Of a stretch of DNA of 64,000 nucleotides, positions 1 to 7,331 are shown piece after piece. Numbering within the stretch: position 1 is the stretch's first letter; every line of letters starts with the position of its first letter. The notes under the pieces are model-generated. The model did no database searches. It was not told where the DNA came from and saw only the letters and a program-made list of their open reading frames with translations. Made by a program: the position numbers and the translations under genes. Source of the stretch: CAYNRA01 sp046296415 (GTDB taxonomy: Bacteria > Bacteroidota > Bacteroidia > Cytophagales > Spirosomataceae); assembly GCA_046296415.1 (NCBI GenBank), contig JBKBLN010000001.1:1818934-1882933 (forward strand), read 5' to 3'.

Positions 1-85
1 CGGCTTGGGTGATCCACTGACCCTGCTGGGCCAGAAGGGTAGTCGAGAGCACCAGAAGTCCAAAGAGGAGGAAAGGACGGATCAT
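1..85 (-). CDS. Secreted protein, N-terminal fragment (cut by window edge)
   Basis: The first 28 codons of a minus-strand gene are visible, starting at the ATG at 85-83 and running off the window. They read as a signal peptide: MIRPFL, then a hydrophobic stretch, then LLAQ as a likely signal peptidase site, with QGQWITQA beginning the mature protein. The start lies 12 bases after the hisC stop on the same strand, so it is probably co-transcribed with hisC. Function cannot be told from this fragment; it is exported, so it is not a further histidine biosynthesis enzyme. Confidence 0.6.
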   Translation of the reverse strand, partial: MIRPFLLFGLLVLSTTLLAQQGQWITQA

Positions 86-97
86 ACCTTCTTTTTG

Positions 98-1162
98 TTA
101 GGAATGGGATTGACTAAATCGGTTCATTTCTTTCATCAAATGTTGATTTTCAGCTGGGGTTCCTACGGAAATCCGAAGGCAACCTTCACACAATAGCACA
201 TTGGAGCGATCCCGCGTGATGACCTTTTGGTCGATTAAATACTGAAATAAACCTTTTGGATTACGAACGCGTACCAAAAGTTGGTTGGAGTCACTCGGAA
301 AAACATGAAGTACCTCTTTTTGGTGAAGCAACGACTCCGCTAACTTATTTCGGGCCTCGATCAAATCCGATACCATTTTATTTTTAATATCCTCATGATC
401 CAATGCCTTGAGAAGAGCCTGTTGGGTTAGGATATTTAGGTTGTAAGGGTATTTGATTTTGTTCAAAACCTGAATCAAGTCCGGATGGGCGAAAGCCATT
501 CCCAGACGCAATCCAGCCATCCCCCATGCCTTCGAGAAAGTTTGCAACACAACTAGATTGGGATACTCATCTAGGTAAAGCAACCAAGAGGCCTCTGGAG
601 CAAAATCAATGTAAGCCTCATCAATGACCACAATTTTATCGGAATAATTACTTACGATCGTTCGTATTTTCTCCTGATCTACTAGATTTCCGGAAGGGTT
701 ATTGGGTGAACAAATCCAAATCATTTTGGTATGCGATTGGATGGTTTTTTCGATACCCTCTACATCCAGGTCGAAATCCTTGGTCAATGGGGAGGAAAGA
801 ACTGTAACTTGTTGTATATCAGCACATACTTTATACATCCCGTAGGTGGGAGGGAGGATTAAAATAGAGTCTTGTTTAGGCTCACAGAGTGCTTTGATTA
901 ATAAATCGATGGCTTCGTCTGAACCATTTCCAAGAAAGATCTGTTCTTCTCTAACTCCCTTAATTTGGGATAATTTTCGCTTGATTTCGGTTTGGTGTGG
1001 ATCAGGATATCGGTTGTAATGATCACCCGTGACAGAGCCAAACGGATTTTCATTGGCATCCAAAAATACTCCCTCGGTGCCCTTATACTCATCCCGAGCG
1101 GATGAATAAGGGGTCAACTCAACTAAGTGCGGGCGAACCAGCTGTGTGAAATCTAATTTCAT
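98..1162 (-). CDS. hisC: Histidinol-phosphate aminotransferase
   Basis: A 354-residue PLP-dependent aminotransferase of the HisC family, which converts imidazole-acetol phosphate and glutamate to histidinol phosphate in the cytoplasm. Visible marks are the N-terminal DANENPFGS, CSPNNPSG near residue 151, DEAYIDF near 181, the Schiff-base lysine in FSKAWG (about K211), and the C-terminal RISVGTP with the phosphate-binding arginine. Length is normal for HisC. No other his genes flank it: downstream is a secreted protein, upstream a dehydrogenase after a 181-bp gap. HisC enzymes can also act on aromatic amino acids, so a broader role is possible without a his operon beside it. Confidence 0.9.
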   Translation of the reverse strand: MKLDFTQLVRPHLVELTPYSSARDEYKGTEGVFLDANENPFGSVTGDHYNRYPDPHQTEIKRKLSQIKGVREEQIFLGNGSDEAIDLLIKALCEPKQDSILILPPTYGMYKVCADIQQVTVLSSPLTKDFDLDVEGIEKTIQSHTKMIWICSPNNPSGNLVDQEKIRTIVSNYSDKIVVIDEAYIDFAPEASWLLYLDEYPNLVVLQTFSKAWGMAGLRLGMAFAHPDLIQVLNKIKYPYNLNILTQQALLKALDHEDIKNKMVSDLIEARNKLAESLLHQKEVLHVFPSDSNQLLVRVRNPKGLFQYLIDQKVITRDRSNVLLCEGCLRISVGTPAENQHLMKEMNRFSQSHS

Positions 1163-1310
1163 TTTACTTCTTCTAAATACGTGTAGTAGTACTTTACGTA
1201 TTTGTAGTTAAACGTTTATTAATCAATTAGTTATTTGCTTTTTTATTGATGATCGAAAAGGTACTTTTAAGTAAATTTTAAGGGTTTTCCCGCAAAAAAA
1301 ACCAACTATC

Positions 1311-1353
1311 TCTCATCACTCATCACTCATCTCTCATCTCTCATCACCTCATC
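1311..1353. repeat. Degenerate 7-bp tandem repeat (ACTCATC/TCTCATC)
   Basis: About six heptamers in a row, read on the plus strand as tctcatc, actcatc, actcatc, tctcatc, tctcatc and acctcatc. The tract overlaps the stop codon and last codons of the minus-strand dehydrogenase at 1344. A longer tract of the same heptamer family occurs at 62735-62802. Confidence 0.8.
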
Positions 1354-2081
1354 CCCATCCGTATAGCTCCATCCAATCGAATGGTTTCTCCATTTAGCAT
1401 GGTGTTGGCTAGAATATGTTCGGCAAGCCGAGCAAACTCAGACGGTTCACCTAGCCGAGGAGGAAAAGGCACTTGCAGAGCCAACGAGGCTTGCGCTTCT
1501 TCTGGAAGAGACGCCATCAAAGGTGTTTTAAAAATTCCGGGTGCGATGGTCATAACCCGGATACCCAGTGATGCCAAATCTCGTGCAATGGGCAGTGTCA
1601 TCCCCGCGACCCCGGCTTTACTTGCGGCATAGGCAGCTTGTCCCATTTGCCCATCGAAGGCCGCCACCGACGCCGTATTGATGATGACGCCTCGCTCACC
1701 GTGTTCGTTGACGTCGTTTTTTGCCATGCTCTCAGCAGCTAATCGTACAACATTGAATGTGCCGATGAGGTTTATGCCAATAATTTTCTGAAAATGCTCT
1801 AGAGAATGCACGCCCTTTTTGCCATATACTTTCATAGGAGGGGCTATGCCTGCACAATTGATTGCGACTTGGATCGGGCCGTACGATTGTTCGATGTGTT
1901 GAATGGCATTTTGGACATCCGCTTCCTCTGTAACACTTCCCAAAAAAGTCGGAAGTGATGGGTGCTTTTGTAGATCCAAAATGGTGACGATTCCTCCTTT
2001 TGAGGCCAGAAGTTCGGCCGTGGCAGCTCCCAGTCCGGAGGCTCCACCTGCCACTAAAATCCGTGTTTGTTGAATATCCAT
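1344..2081 (-). CDS. SDR-family 3-hydroxyacyl-CoA dehydrogenase (HSD10-like)
   Basis: A 245-residue short-chain dehydrogenase. The Rossmann glycine motif is GGASGLGAA near the N terminus; the catalytic Ser, Tyr and Lys appear in NTASVAAF and YAASKAGV. The segment from GQMGQAAYAASK through TLPIARDL and VMTIAPGIF to the C-terminal GETIRLDGAIRM closely follows mitochondrial HSD10 (3-hydroxyacyl-CoA dehydrogenase type 2), which suggests NAD-dependent oxidation of 3-hydroxyacyl-CoA in fatty-acid or branched-chain amino-acid breakdown. The start is set at the Met of MDIQQTRIL (2081); a Met nine codons upstream is open but adds residues unlike the family. The gene is divergent from hemF. Confidence 0.85.
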   Translation of the reverse strand: MDIQQTRILVAGGASGLGAATAELLASKGGIVTILDLQKHPSLPTFLGSVTEEADVQNAIQHIEQSYGPIQVAINCAGIAPPMKVYGKKGVHSLEHFQKIIGINLIGTFNVVRLAAESMAKNDVNEHGERGVIINTASVAAFDGQMGQAAYAASKAGVAGMTLPIARDLASLGIRVMTIAPGIFKTPLMASLPEEAQASLALQVPFPPRLGEPSEFARLAEHILANTMLNGETIRLDGAIRMGMR

Positions 2082-2088
2082 GGTGTAA

Positions 2089-2122
2089 TTGTCAGGTTTA
2101 GGGTTCAACCTATGTATCTTTG
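2089..2122 (+). promoter_or_regulatory. Bacteroidota-type promoter of hemF
   Basis: TTG at 2089-2091 and TATCTTTG at 2115-2122 are separated by 23 bases and match the Bacteroidota -33/-7 pattern. The box lies downstream of the longest possible hemF start (2067), which supports the internal start at 2154. Confidence 0.65.
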
Positions 2123-2153
2123 CAAATTGGCTACAAAATTTGAAAAGAATTGT

Positions 2154-3065
2154 ATGGTATCAAAGGAAAACATAGGGGATTCTTTCCGATCGTTGCAAGA
2201 TGAGATTTGTCATGCTATTGAAACAACCGATCAGAAAGGAAAATTCAAAGAAGATGCATGGCATCATCATTCTGGCGGAGGAGGACGGACACGTGTCCTA
2301 ACGGATGGTCGGATTTTGGAAAAAGGAGGCGTAAATTTCTCTGAGGTCCAGGGAAAAACATCACCAGCCCTACAAAAACAATTGAATTTATCTGAGGAAG
2401 CTGATTATTTTGCCACCGGGGTGTCCATTGTCATGCATCCTCTGTCTCCCCAAGTTCCAATCATTCACATGAATGTTCGGTACTTTGAGATGTCCAACGG
2501 TATTTGGTGGTTTGGTGGCGGGATCGACCTAACGCCACATTACATCGTCCCAGCTCAAGCCCAATGGTTCCATCAACAGCTAGAGTCAGTTTGCCGAGCT
2601 TTTGATGAAAATGCGTACGAAGAGTATAAAACTTGGGCTGATCGGTACTTTTATCTTCCACATCGCCAGGAAACTCGTGGTGTGGGTGGAATCTTCTTTG
2701 ATTATTTGTCCACCGACAAATTAGGTAAATCCAAAGAAGAAATTCATCAATTTGTACTACAGGTAGGAAAATCTTTTGCGCCTATTTACACTCACTTAAT
2801 GACCATTAATGCGGATAAGCCTTATACAGAGTCCGAGAAACAATGGCAATATGTTCGGAGAGGTCGGTATGTTGAATTCAATTTGGTATGGGATCGAGGG
2901 ACCAAATTTGGGCTCGAAACCAATGGGCGAACAGAATCCATCTTGATGAGTCTGCCACCGACCGCCCAATGGCATTATGATTTCCAAATTGAGCCTGGTT
3001 CACCTGAAGATCACACCAATTCCCTCTTACGGCAAGGGGTCAACTGGCTGAGCATGGAAATCTAA
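2154..3065 (+). CDS. hemF: Oxygen-dependent coproporphyrinogen III oxidase
   Basis: A 303-residue enzyme that decarboxylates coproporphyrinogen III to protoporphyrinogen IX using oxygen, in heme synthesis. Family hallmarks include HSGGGGRTRV, GVNFSEVQG, the HMNVRYFE and WWFGGGIDLTP stretch, HRQETRGVGGIFFDY, and RRGRYVEFNLVWDRGTKFGL near the end. The reading frame is open from 2067, but the family start is at MVSKENIG (2154) and a promoter box sits between the two. The gene converges on menC and their 3' ends overlap by 39 bp. An oxygen-dependent enzyme fits an aerobic or facultative lifestyle. Confidence 0.95.
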   Translation: MVSKENIGDSFRSLQDEICHAIETTDQKGKFKEDAWHHHSGGGGRTRVLTDGRILEKGGVNFSEVQGKTSPALQKQLNLSEEADYFATGVSIVMHPLSPQVPIIHMNVRYFEMSNGIWWFGGGIDLTPHYIVPAQAQWFHQQLESVCRAFDENAYEEYKTWADRYFYLPHRQETRGVGGIFFDYLSTDKLGKSKEEIHQFVLQVGKSFAPIYTHLMTINADKPYTESEKQWQYVRRGRYVEFNLVWDRGTKFGLETNGRTESILMSLPPTAQWHYDFQIEPGSPEDHTNSLLRQGVNWLSMEI

Positions 3066-4121
3066 AAACCCTAGGTCCCAGCTCGGTCCGTTTAGGTTGT
3101 ATTGGATGGTTCCATCCTGTACCGTTAATGGACTCGGAATGTTGTTGTGGTACAATGAACCTGTTCCTAAACCTTGTGGTAATGTGGGACGATAGGTGGA
3201 GGTCAATTGACAAATGGCATGCAAGCCAAGATTCGATTCCAAGGCCGAGGTCATCCACCAGCCAGAGGATGTCTCCTCTGCCAATTGAATCCATGACTGA
3301 GAGGAAGAAATACCTCCGTGAAGACTTGGTTTTAGGATAATATAGGCCGGTTGTATCCAATTTAGAAGGTATTTCTTTTGATCAAGGTTTTGTACCCCAA
3401 TTAATTCCTCATCCAATGCAATTGGTATAGGTGAATGGCGACAGAGGTGAGCGGTGGCCTCCCAAAGTCCCGGACGAATCGGTTGCTCAATGCTGTGAAT
3501 GTCAAATGCAGCTAAATCATGTAATATATCAAGTGCTTTTGAAGGATCAAAGGCCCCATTGGCATCTACGCGCAAGGTCAAGTCCTGAGCAGGAGCCACC
3601 GAACGTATTTTTTTTAAGAGTCGTTTTTCAATGGAAAGATCCAGTGCACCTACCTTCATTTTGAGGGTAGTGAATCCGGCCTCCAATTTTTCTTCTATTT
3701 GTTTTTCCATCCACGCCTCATCTCCCATCCAAATGAGGCCATTGATGGCAATAGGATCAAAAAAAGGGGTATCTAAAAATGTGGACATCGATGTGTGGCG
3801 GGACCATTGTGCCCAAGCGCATTCCAAGGCAAAAGAGAACGAGGAGGTATAGTTCTCAACATGGGGAGCCTTGAAAGGATCTATCCAAGCCGATTTCTCG
3901 TTTAGCCAGCTAGTATACATGGTTTGAACCCAATGAGGCGAATCACATTCTGGACTTAAACCCGGCAACACAGAAATTTCTCCATATCCAATACGTTCCG
4001 GGTAGTCAGGATGCGTTAATCGAAGGATATAACTGTCTTTTTGGTGCAATACACCTCGGGAAGTTCCCGCGGCAAATTTAAATTTCAAAGGCCAATAGGC
4101 CCATTCGAGTTGAAATGACAT
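3027..4121 (-). CDS. menC: o-Succinylbenzoate synthase
   Basis: A 364-residue enolase-superfamily enzyme that dehydrates SHCHC to o-succinylbenzoate in menaquinone synthesis. Catalytic residues can be placed: the KMK pair (K154, K156), metal ligands in RVDANG (D186), IEQP (E212) and ALDEE (D237), and the second base K264 in ILKPSLHGG. The open frame extends to 4307, but family similarity begins at MSFQLEWAYWPLKF, so the start is placed at 4121. That start overlaps the divergent lpxK start in a shared CATG. menD is also in this window, about 24 kb away. The 3' end overlaps hemF. Confidence 0.88.
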   Translation of the reverse strand: MSFQLEWAYWPLKFKFAAGTSRGVLHQKDSYILRLTHPDYPERIGYGEISVLPGLSPECDSPHWVQTMYTSWLNEKSAWIDPFKAPHVENYTSSFSFALECAWAQWSRHTSMSTFLDTPFFDPIAINGLIWMGDEAWMEKQIEEKLEAGFTTLKMKVGALDLSIEKRLLKKIRSVAPAQDLTLRVDANGAFDPSKALDILHDLAAFDIHSIEQPIRPGLWEATAHLCRHSPIPIALDEELIGVQNLDQKKYLLNWIQPAYIILKPSLHGGISSSQSWIQLAEETSSGWWMTSALESNLGLHAICQLTSTYRPTLPQGLGTGSLYHNNIPSPLTVQDGTIQYNLNGPSWDLGFLDFHAQPVDPLP

Positions 4122-5133
4122 GGTGAAATTTGTACGTTCTCTTTTTTGGCCTTTCGGTCTCTTGTATGCAAGTATAACCCGCTTTCGAAATTTTCTGTTT
4201 GATTGCAAAATACTAAAATCCGTTAGTCCCACCGTATTTTCCATCGGCGTAGGGAATTTATCTGTTGGAGGAACTGGGAAAACTCCAATGATCTTGTACT
4301 TGATCAATCGATTCTCTCATCTCCATATCGCCACCTTAAGTCGGGGATATGGTCGTCAAACAAAAGGTTTTCGAATGGTTGAAACATCTTCCTCGCCCGA
4401 CGAAGTGGGAGATGAACCCCTATTGTTTATTCGTCCTCATGTTCGTGGTTTTGTGTCCGAAAAAAGGGTAGAGGGTTGGCGAAAAATTCAGGAGCTGGCC
4501 ATCCAAGTAGAACTTCTGTTGTTGGATGATGTTTTTCAACACCGATACATCCAACCCCATCGGATGATCCTACTGACCACCTACCATCAGCCATTTTTTT
4601 CAGACGCTATTTTGCCTGTAGGTTGGTTAAGGGAATCCAAAGAGGGAGCCAATCGTGCTGATGCCATTGTAGTGACCAAATGTCCCAATCCTTTGAGTCA
4701 AAAGAAAAAGGAGTTCATTGTTCAGCAAATCGGTCGATTTAGTCAAGCGCCTGTATTTTTTTCCCAACCCGCCTATGGTATTCCTTACAACCTATGGACA
4801 AATCAACCAACGCAATGGCCACTTGCTGCTGTGGTGGTAGCTGGAATTGCCCATCCCATGGATTTCTTTTCCTACATACGAACCCAGGTAGCCCAGGTAA
4901 TTGAAAAATCGTATTCAGACCATCACCGGTTTTCAAAGGCCGACATTGCCTCCTGCTTGGAAAAAGGCCTTCCGATAATCCTTACCGAGAAGGACGCTGT
5001 GAAATGGCGTCAATTTTCTGAATTTTCTGACAATTTGGTGATCGTTTGTCCGATTGACCTGAAAATAGAGAATCAAAACGATTTCGATTCCTTACTTTTG
5101 CACTGGTTTGGTGAATCAAAGCCCCATTCATGA
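4120..5133 (+). CDS. lpxK: Tetraacyldisaccharide 4'-kinase
   Basis: A 337-residue inner-membrane-associated kinase that phosphorylates the 4' position of the lipid A disaccharide precursor. The N terminus carries the membrane-anchoring helix (FWPFGLLYASITRFRN) followed by GVGNLSVGGTGKTP, the family's Walker A, at about residues 43-56. LSRGYGR and DDVFQHR follow, as in the family. The start at 4120 gives the normal LpxK N terminus and shares the bases CATG with the oppositely oriented menC start, so its promoter must lie inside menC. Its stop overlaps the next gene by ATGA. Confidence 0.93.
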   Translation: MVKFVRSLFWPFGLLYASITRFRNFLFDCKILKSVSPTVFSIGVGNLSVGGTGKTPMILYLINRFSHLHIATLSRGYGRQTKGFRMVETSSSPDEVGDEPLLFIRPHVRGFVSEKRVEGWRKIQELAIQVELLLLDDVFQHRYIQPHRMILLTTYHQPFFSDAILPVGWLRESKEGANRADAIVVTKCPNPLSQKKKEFIVQQIGRFSQAPVFFSQPAYGIPYNLWTNQPTQWPLAAVVVAGIAHPMDFFSYIRTQVAQVIEKSYSDHHRFSKADIASCLEKGLPIILTEKDAVKWRQFSEFSDNLVIVCPIDLKIENQNDFDSLLLHWFGESKPHS

Positions 5134-6983
5134 ACAGATTACGCGCATTTTCCCTTTTCTTTTGTTTGATTATTTGGCAATCAGTGCACGGACAGATTGT
5201 AGATGATTCGACTCGTCAGGTATACGGTCCTTTTTCGGTTTCGATTTGGAAAGGTACTCAATGGCTTGCCAAATTTAATCCCGATACGACCATTCGTCGG
5301 TTTGAATTACTGGATACATTGTCTGCCAGTCAATATTCGTTTAATTTTTTGGGAAACACAGGCACCGCTGCTCAATACCTGGGTGTTGTGGAGCAGCAAG
5401 ACACTTGGACTCCCTATCTTTCTTCGTCCCCGTTTTCGATCTGGGCATTGAAAAAAGATCAAATACAATACCTTGATACAAAATCACCCTATTCCAATAT
5501 GGAATATTGGCAAAGTTCGAGGGCCATCGGTCGTGTAAAATTTACCCCAAGCCCAAAAATTAAGCCTGAGTGGAATATGACACTTTGGGTGAATCGCCTA
5601 ACCTCTTCTAAATTTTTTGGACTTACCGGAACTTCCCGCGAGGAGCGCTTAGCCGACCATTGGTCTTCCTATTTGTCAACCAACTACCAAAAAAAAGGAG
5701 GACGGTACCGAATGCTTGGGCATTATTATCATTTCAATCATCGCCAGGTAGAGACAGGTGGCGTATTGCCCTTTGAGACTGTTCCTTTGTCCAGTAACAC
5801 CCTGGTACCTGATTATACTGATTACCAAGCCCAACTTAGGGGAGTCACTTCACGGGAATATCGAAATGAGTTGTACTTATACCAAGAATGGAAGTTAGCC
5901 AAAAATGAAGGGATTCGGGTGTTCCATGAGTCAGACTACCGATCGAATAAAAATTTTCAGTTTGATGTCAGTCCGGCATCCAACCTCACCAGTCTAATTT
6001 ACCCTAACCCACCCACTGATCTTCCCGACACGATTCAGGTATTTAATCGGTTTCGGAGTTGGGTGAATTCAGTTGGATTTAAAGGATTTTGGAAAGGGTT
6101 TGCCTATGAGATTTCGGGTTCCCCACGAATTTATCGACGGATTTCTCCAACCCACCCGGATCTCTCTACCCCATGGCGAACGGAGTTCGGTGTAGGTGGT
6201 AAATTAGGTTATTTTACCAAAGATTCTAGTTGGGTAGTCGATTTTTCTGGTCATTTGACCACATCAGGAGGACTCTGGACGCAAGCCAAGGCCCTTGTAA
6301 AAGGCTGGCGCTTGGACTACAGTCAAAACCGGCAACCTGTTGGGCTTTTTTGGGAAAGATGGCAAAATGGTTGGATTCAATGGAATGAATCTTGGGGAGC
6401 GCCTTTTCAACAAAATGTAAGCGCTTCCTTACCCCTTAAGTGGGGATCGAGTCAACTAACCCCCATGGCACAATATCAATTGCTTTTCAACCATTTGTAT
6501 TTTGATGAAGAATCGCGGCCAAATCAAGTAAGTTCTGGGATAAGTCGGTTGAGGATCGGTTTGGCGTGGGTAGGCCAAGTCAAACGTTTTTCTTGGGAGC
6601 TAGATGGACGGTACCAAACTACTTCCCGAACCGACATCATCCGAATTCCGACATGGGAGCTACATGCCCATCCAACCTATCAGATTATCTGGGCAAAAAA
6701 ATTACCAATTCAAATTGGGGCACACTTGTACTATAAATCCTCTTTCTTTGCAGATGTCTTTCAACCCATGGTTGGGCAATTTCAACTTCAATCCGAACAA
6801 AAAGTATGGGGTCGCCCTCTTATAGATGTGTATACTGCGTTTATGATCAATCGGGTAAAATTATCTTTTGGATTTAGTCATGTAAATTTTGGATTGATTG
6901 GAAATGGATTTTTGGTTTCTCCCAACCAACCCCTGTTACCAAGAGCATTTAATTTACATGTCAATTGGCCCTTATTTGATTAA
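5130..6983 (+). CDS. Putative outer-membrane porin (Porin_10-like)
   Basis: A 617-residue secreted protein with signal peptide MNRLRAFSLFFCLIIWQSVHG and a body of alternating aromatic and polar strands (for example FRSWVNSVGFKGFW and RFSWELDGRYQ) typical of a large outer-membrane beta-barrel. No N-terminal carboxypeptidase-like or plug domain is visible, which argues against a TonB receptor. Early sequence (YGPFSVSIW, LLDTLSASQYSFNFLGNTGTAAQYLG) resembles the Bacteroidota putative porin family. It begins inside the lpxK stop codon (ATGA), so the two are co-expressed, consistent with shared envelope assembly. Substrate unknown. Confidence 0.7.
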   Translation: MNRLRAFSLFFCLIIWQSVHGQIVDDSTRQVYGPFSVSIWKGTQWLAKFNPDTTIRRFELLDTLSASQYSFNFLGNTGTAAQYLGVVEQQDTWTPYLSSSPFSIWALKKDQIQYLDTKSPYSNMEYWQSSRAIGRVKFTPSPKIKPEWNMTLWVNRLTSSKFFGLTGTSREERLADHWSSYLSTNYQKKGGRYRMLGHYYHFNHRQVETGGVLPFETVPLSSNTLVPDYTDYQAQLRGVTSREYRNELYLYQEWKLAKNEGIRVFHESDYRSNKNFQFDVSPASNLTSLIYPNPPTDLPDTIQVFNRFRSWVNSVGFKGFWKGFAYEISGSPRIYRRISPTHPDLSTPWRTEFGVGGKLGYFTKDSSWVVDFSGHLTTSGGLWTQAKALVKGWRLDYSQNRQPVGLFWERWQNGWIQWNESWGAPFQQNVSASLPLKWGSSQLTPMAQYQLLFNHLYFDEESRPNQVSSGISRLRIGLAWVGQVKRFSWELDGRYQTTSRTDIIRIPTWELHAHPTYQIIWAKKLPIQIGAHLYYKSSFFADVFQPMVGQFQLQSEQKVWGRPLIDVYTAFMINRVKLSFGFSHVNFGLIGNGFLVSPNQPLLPRAFNLHVNWPLFD

Positions 6984-6984
6984 T

Positions 6985-7290
6985 TCAATCCCAGGTAGCC
7001 AATAAAGTTTGAAAATACACGTATTGGCCTGGGTATTGTTTATGGATTAAGGGCAGAAGGTAAGATTCGAAATAGGAGTGAAAGGCATTAAATCCCGCTT
7101 CGGACTGAAAAAAAGTTTGGATGGCATACGTTTTTCCATCATTCTCCACTTCTGTCACCAAAAAATAAGCTTTCATGTCGTGCACATGCTCGTGGTTTTT
7201 CCATTCATGTTGCAACAGTATAGTCCAAAAAGTTTCCCATGAGCCTACGGCTTCTTTGGAAATGTTAAAAGTGTAGTTCGATACCAGCAC
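6985..7290 (-). CDS. DUF4286 family protein
   Basis: A 101-residue cytoplasmic protein starting MLVSNYTFNISKEAVGSWE. The central WKNHEHVHDMKAYFLVTEV and the pattern TYAIQTFFQS match the small Bacteroidota DUF4286 family, which has a ferredoxin-like size and no known function. No signal peptide or membrane segment. It converges on the porin gene with a single base between the two stops and is divergent from yfhO. Confidence 0.75.
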   Translation of the reverse strand: MLVSNYTFNISKEAVGSWETFWTILLQHEWKNHEHVHDMKAYFLVTEVENDGKTYAIQTFFQSEAGFNAFHSYFESYLLPLIHKQYPGQYVYFQTLLATWD

Positions 7291-7331
7291 AGAAATTTTA
7301 ATTATTTTTACAAAACTATCAAATCAAACCC

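Noticed and set aside
2067..2153. N-terminal extension of hemF
   Set aside because: It contains the promoter box TATCTTTG and residues unlike the family.
3128..3852. Several plus-strand frames opposite menC
   Set aside because: Shadow frames of menC; no family features and biased composition.
4122..4307. 62-residue N-terminal extension of menC
   Set aside because: It is antisense to lpxK and does not resemble the enolase-superfamily N terminus.
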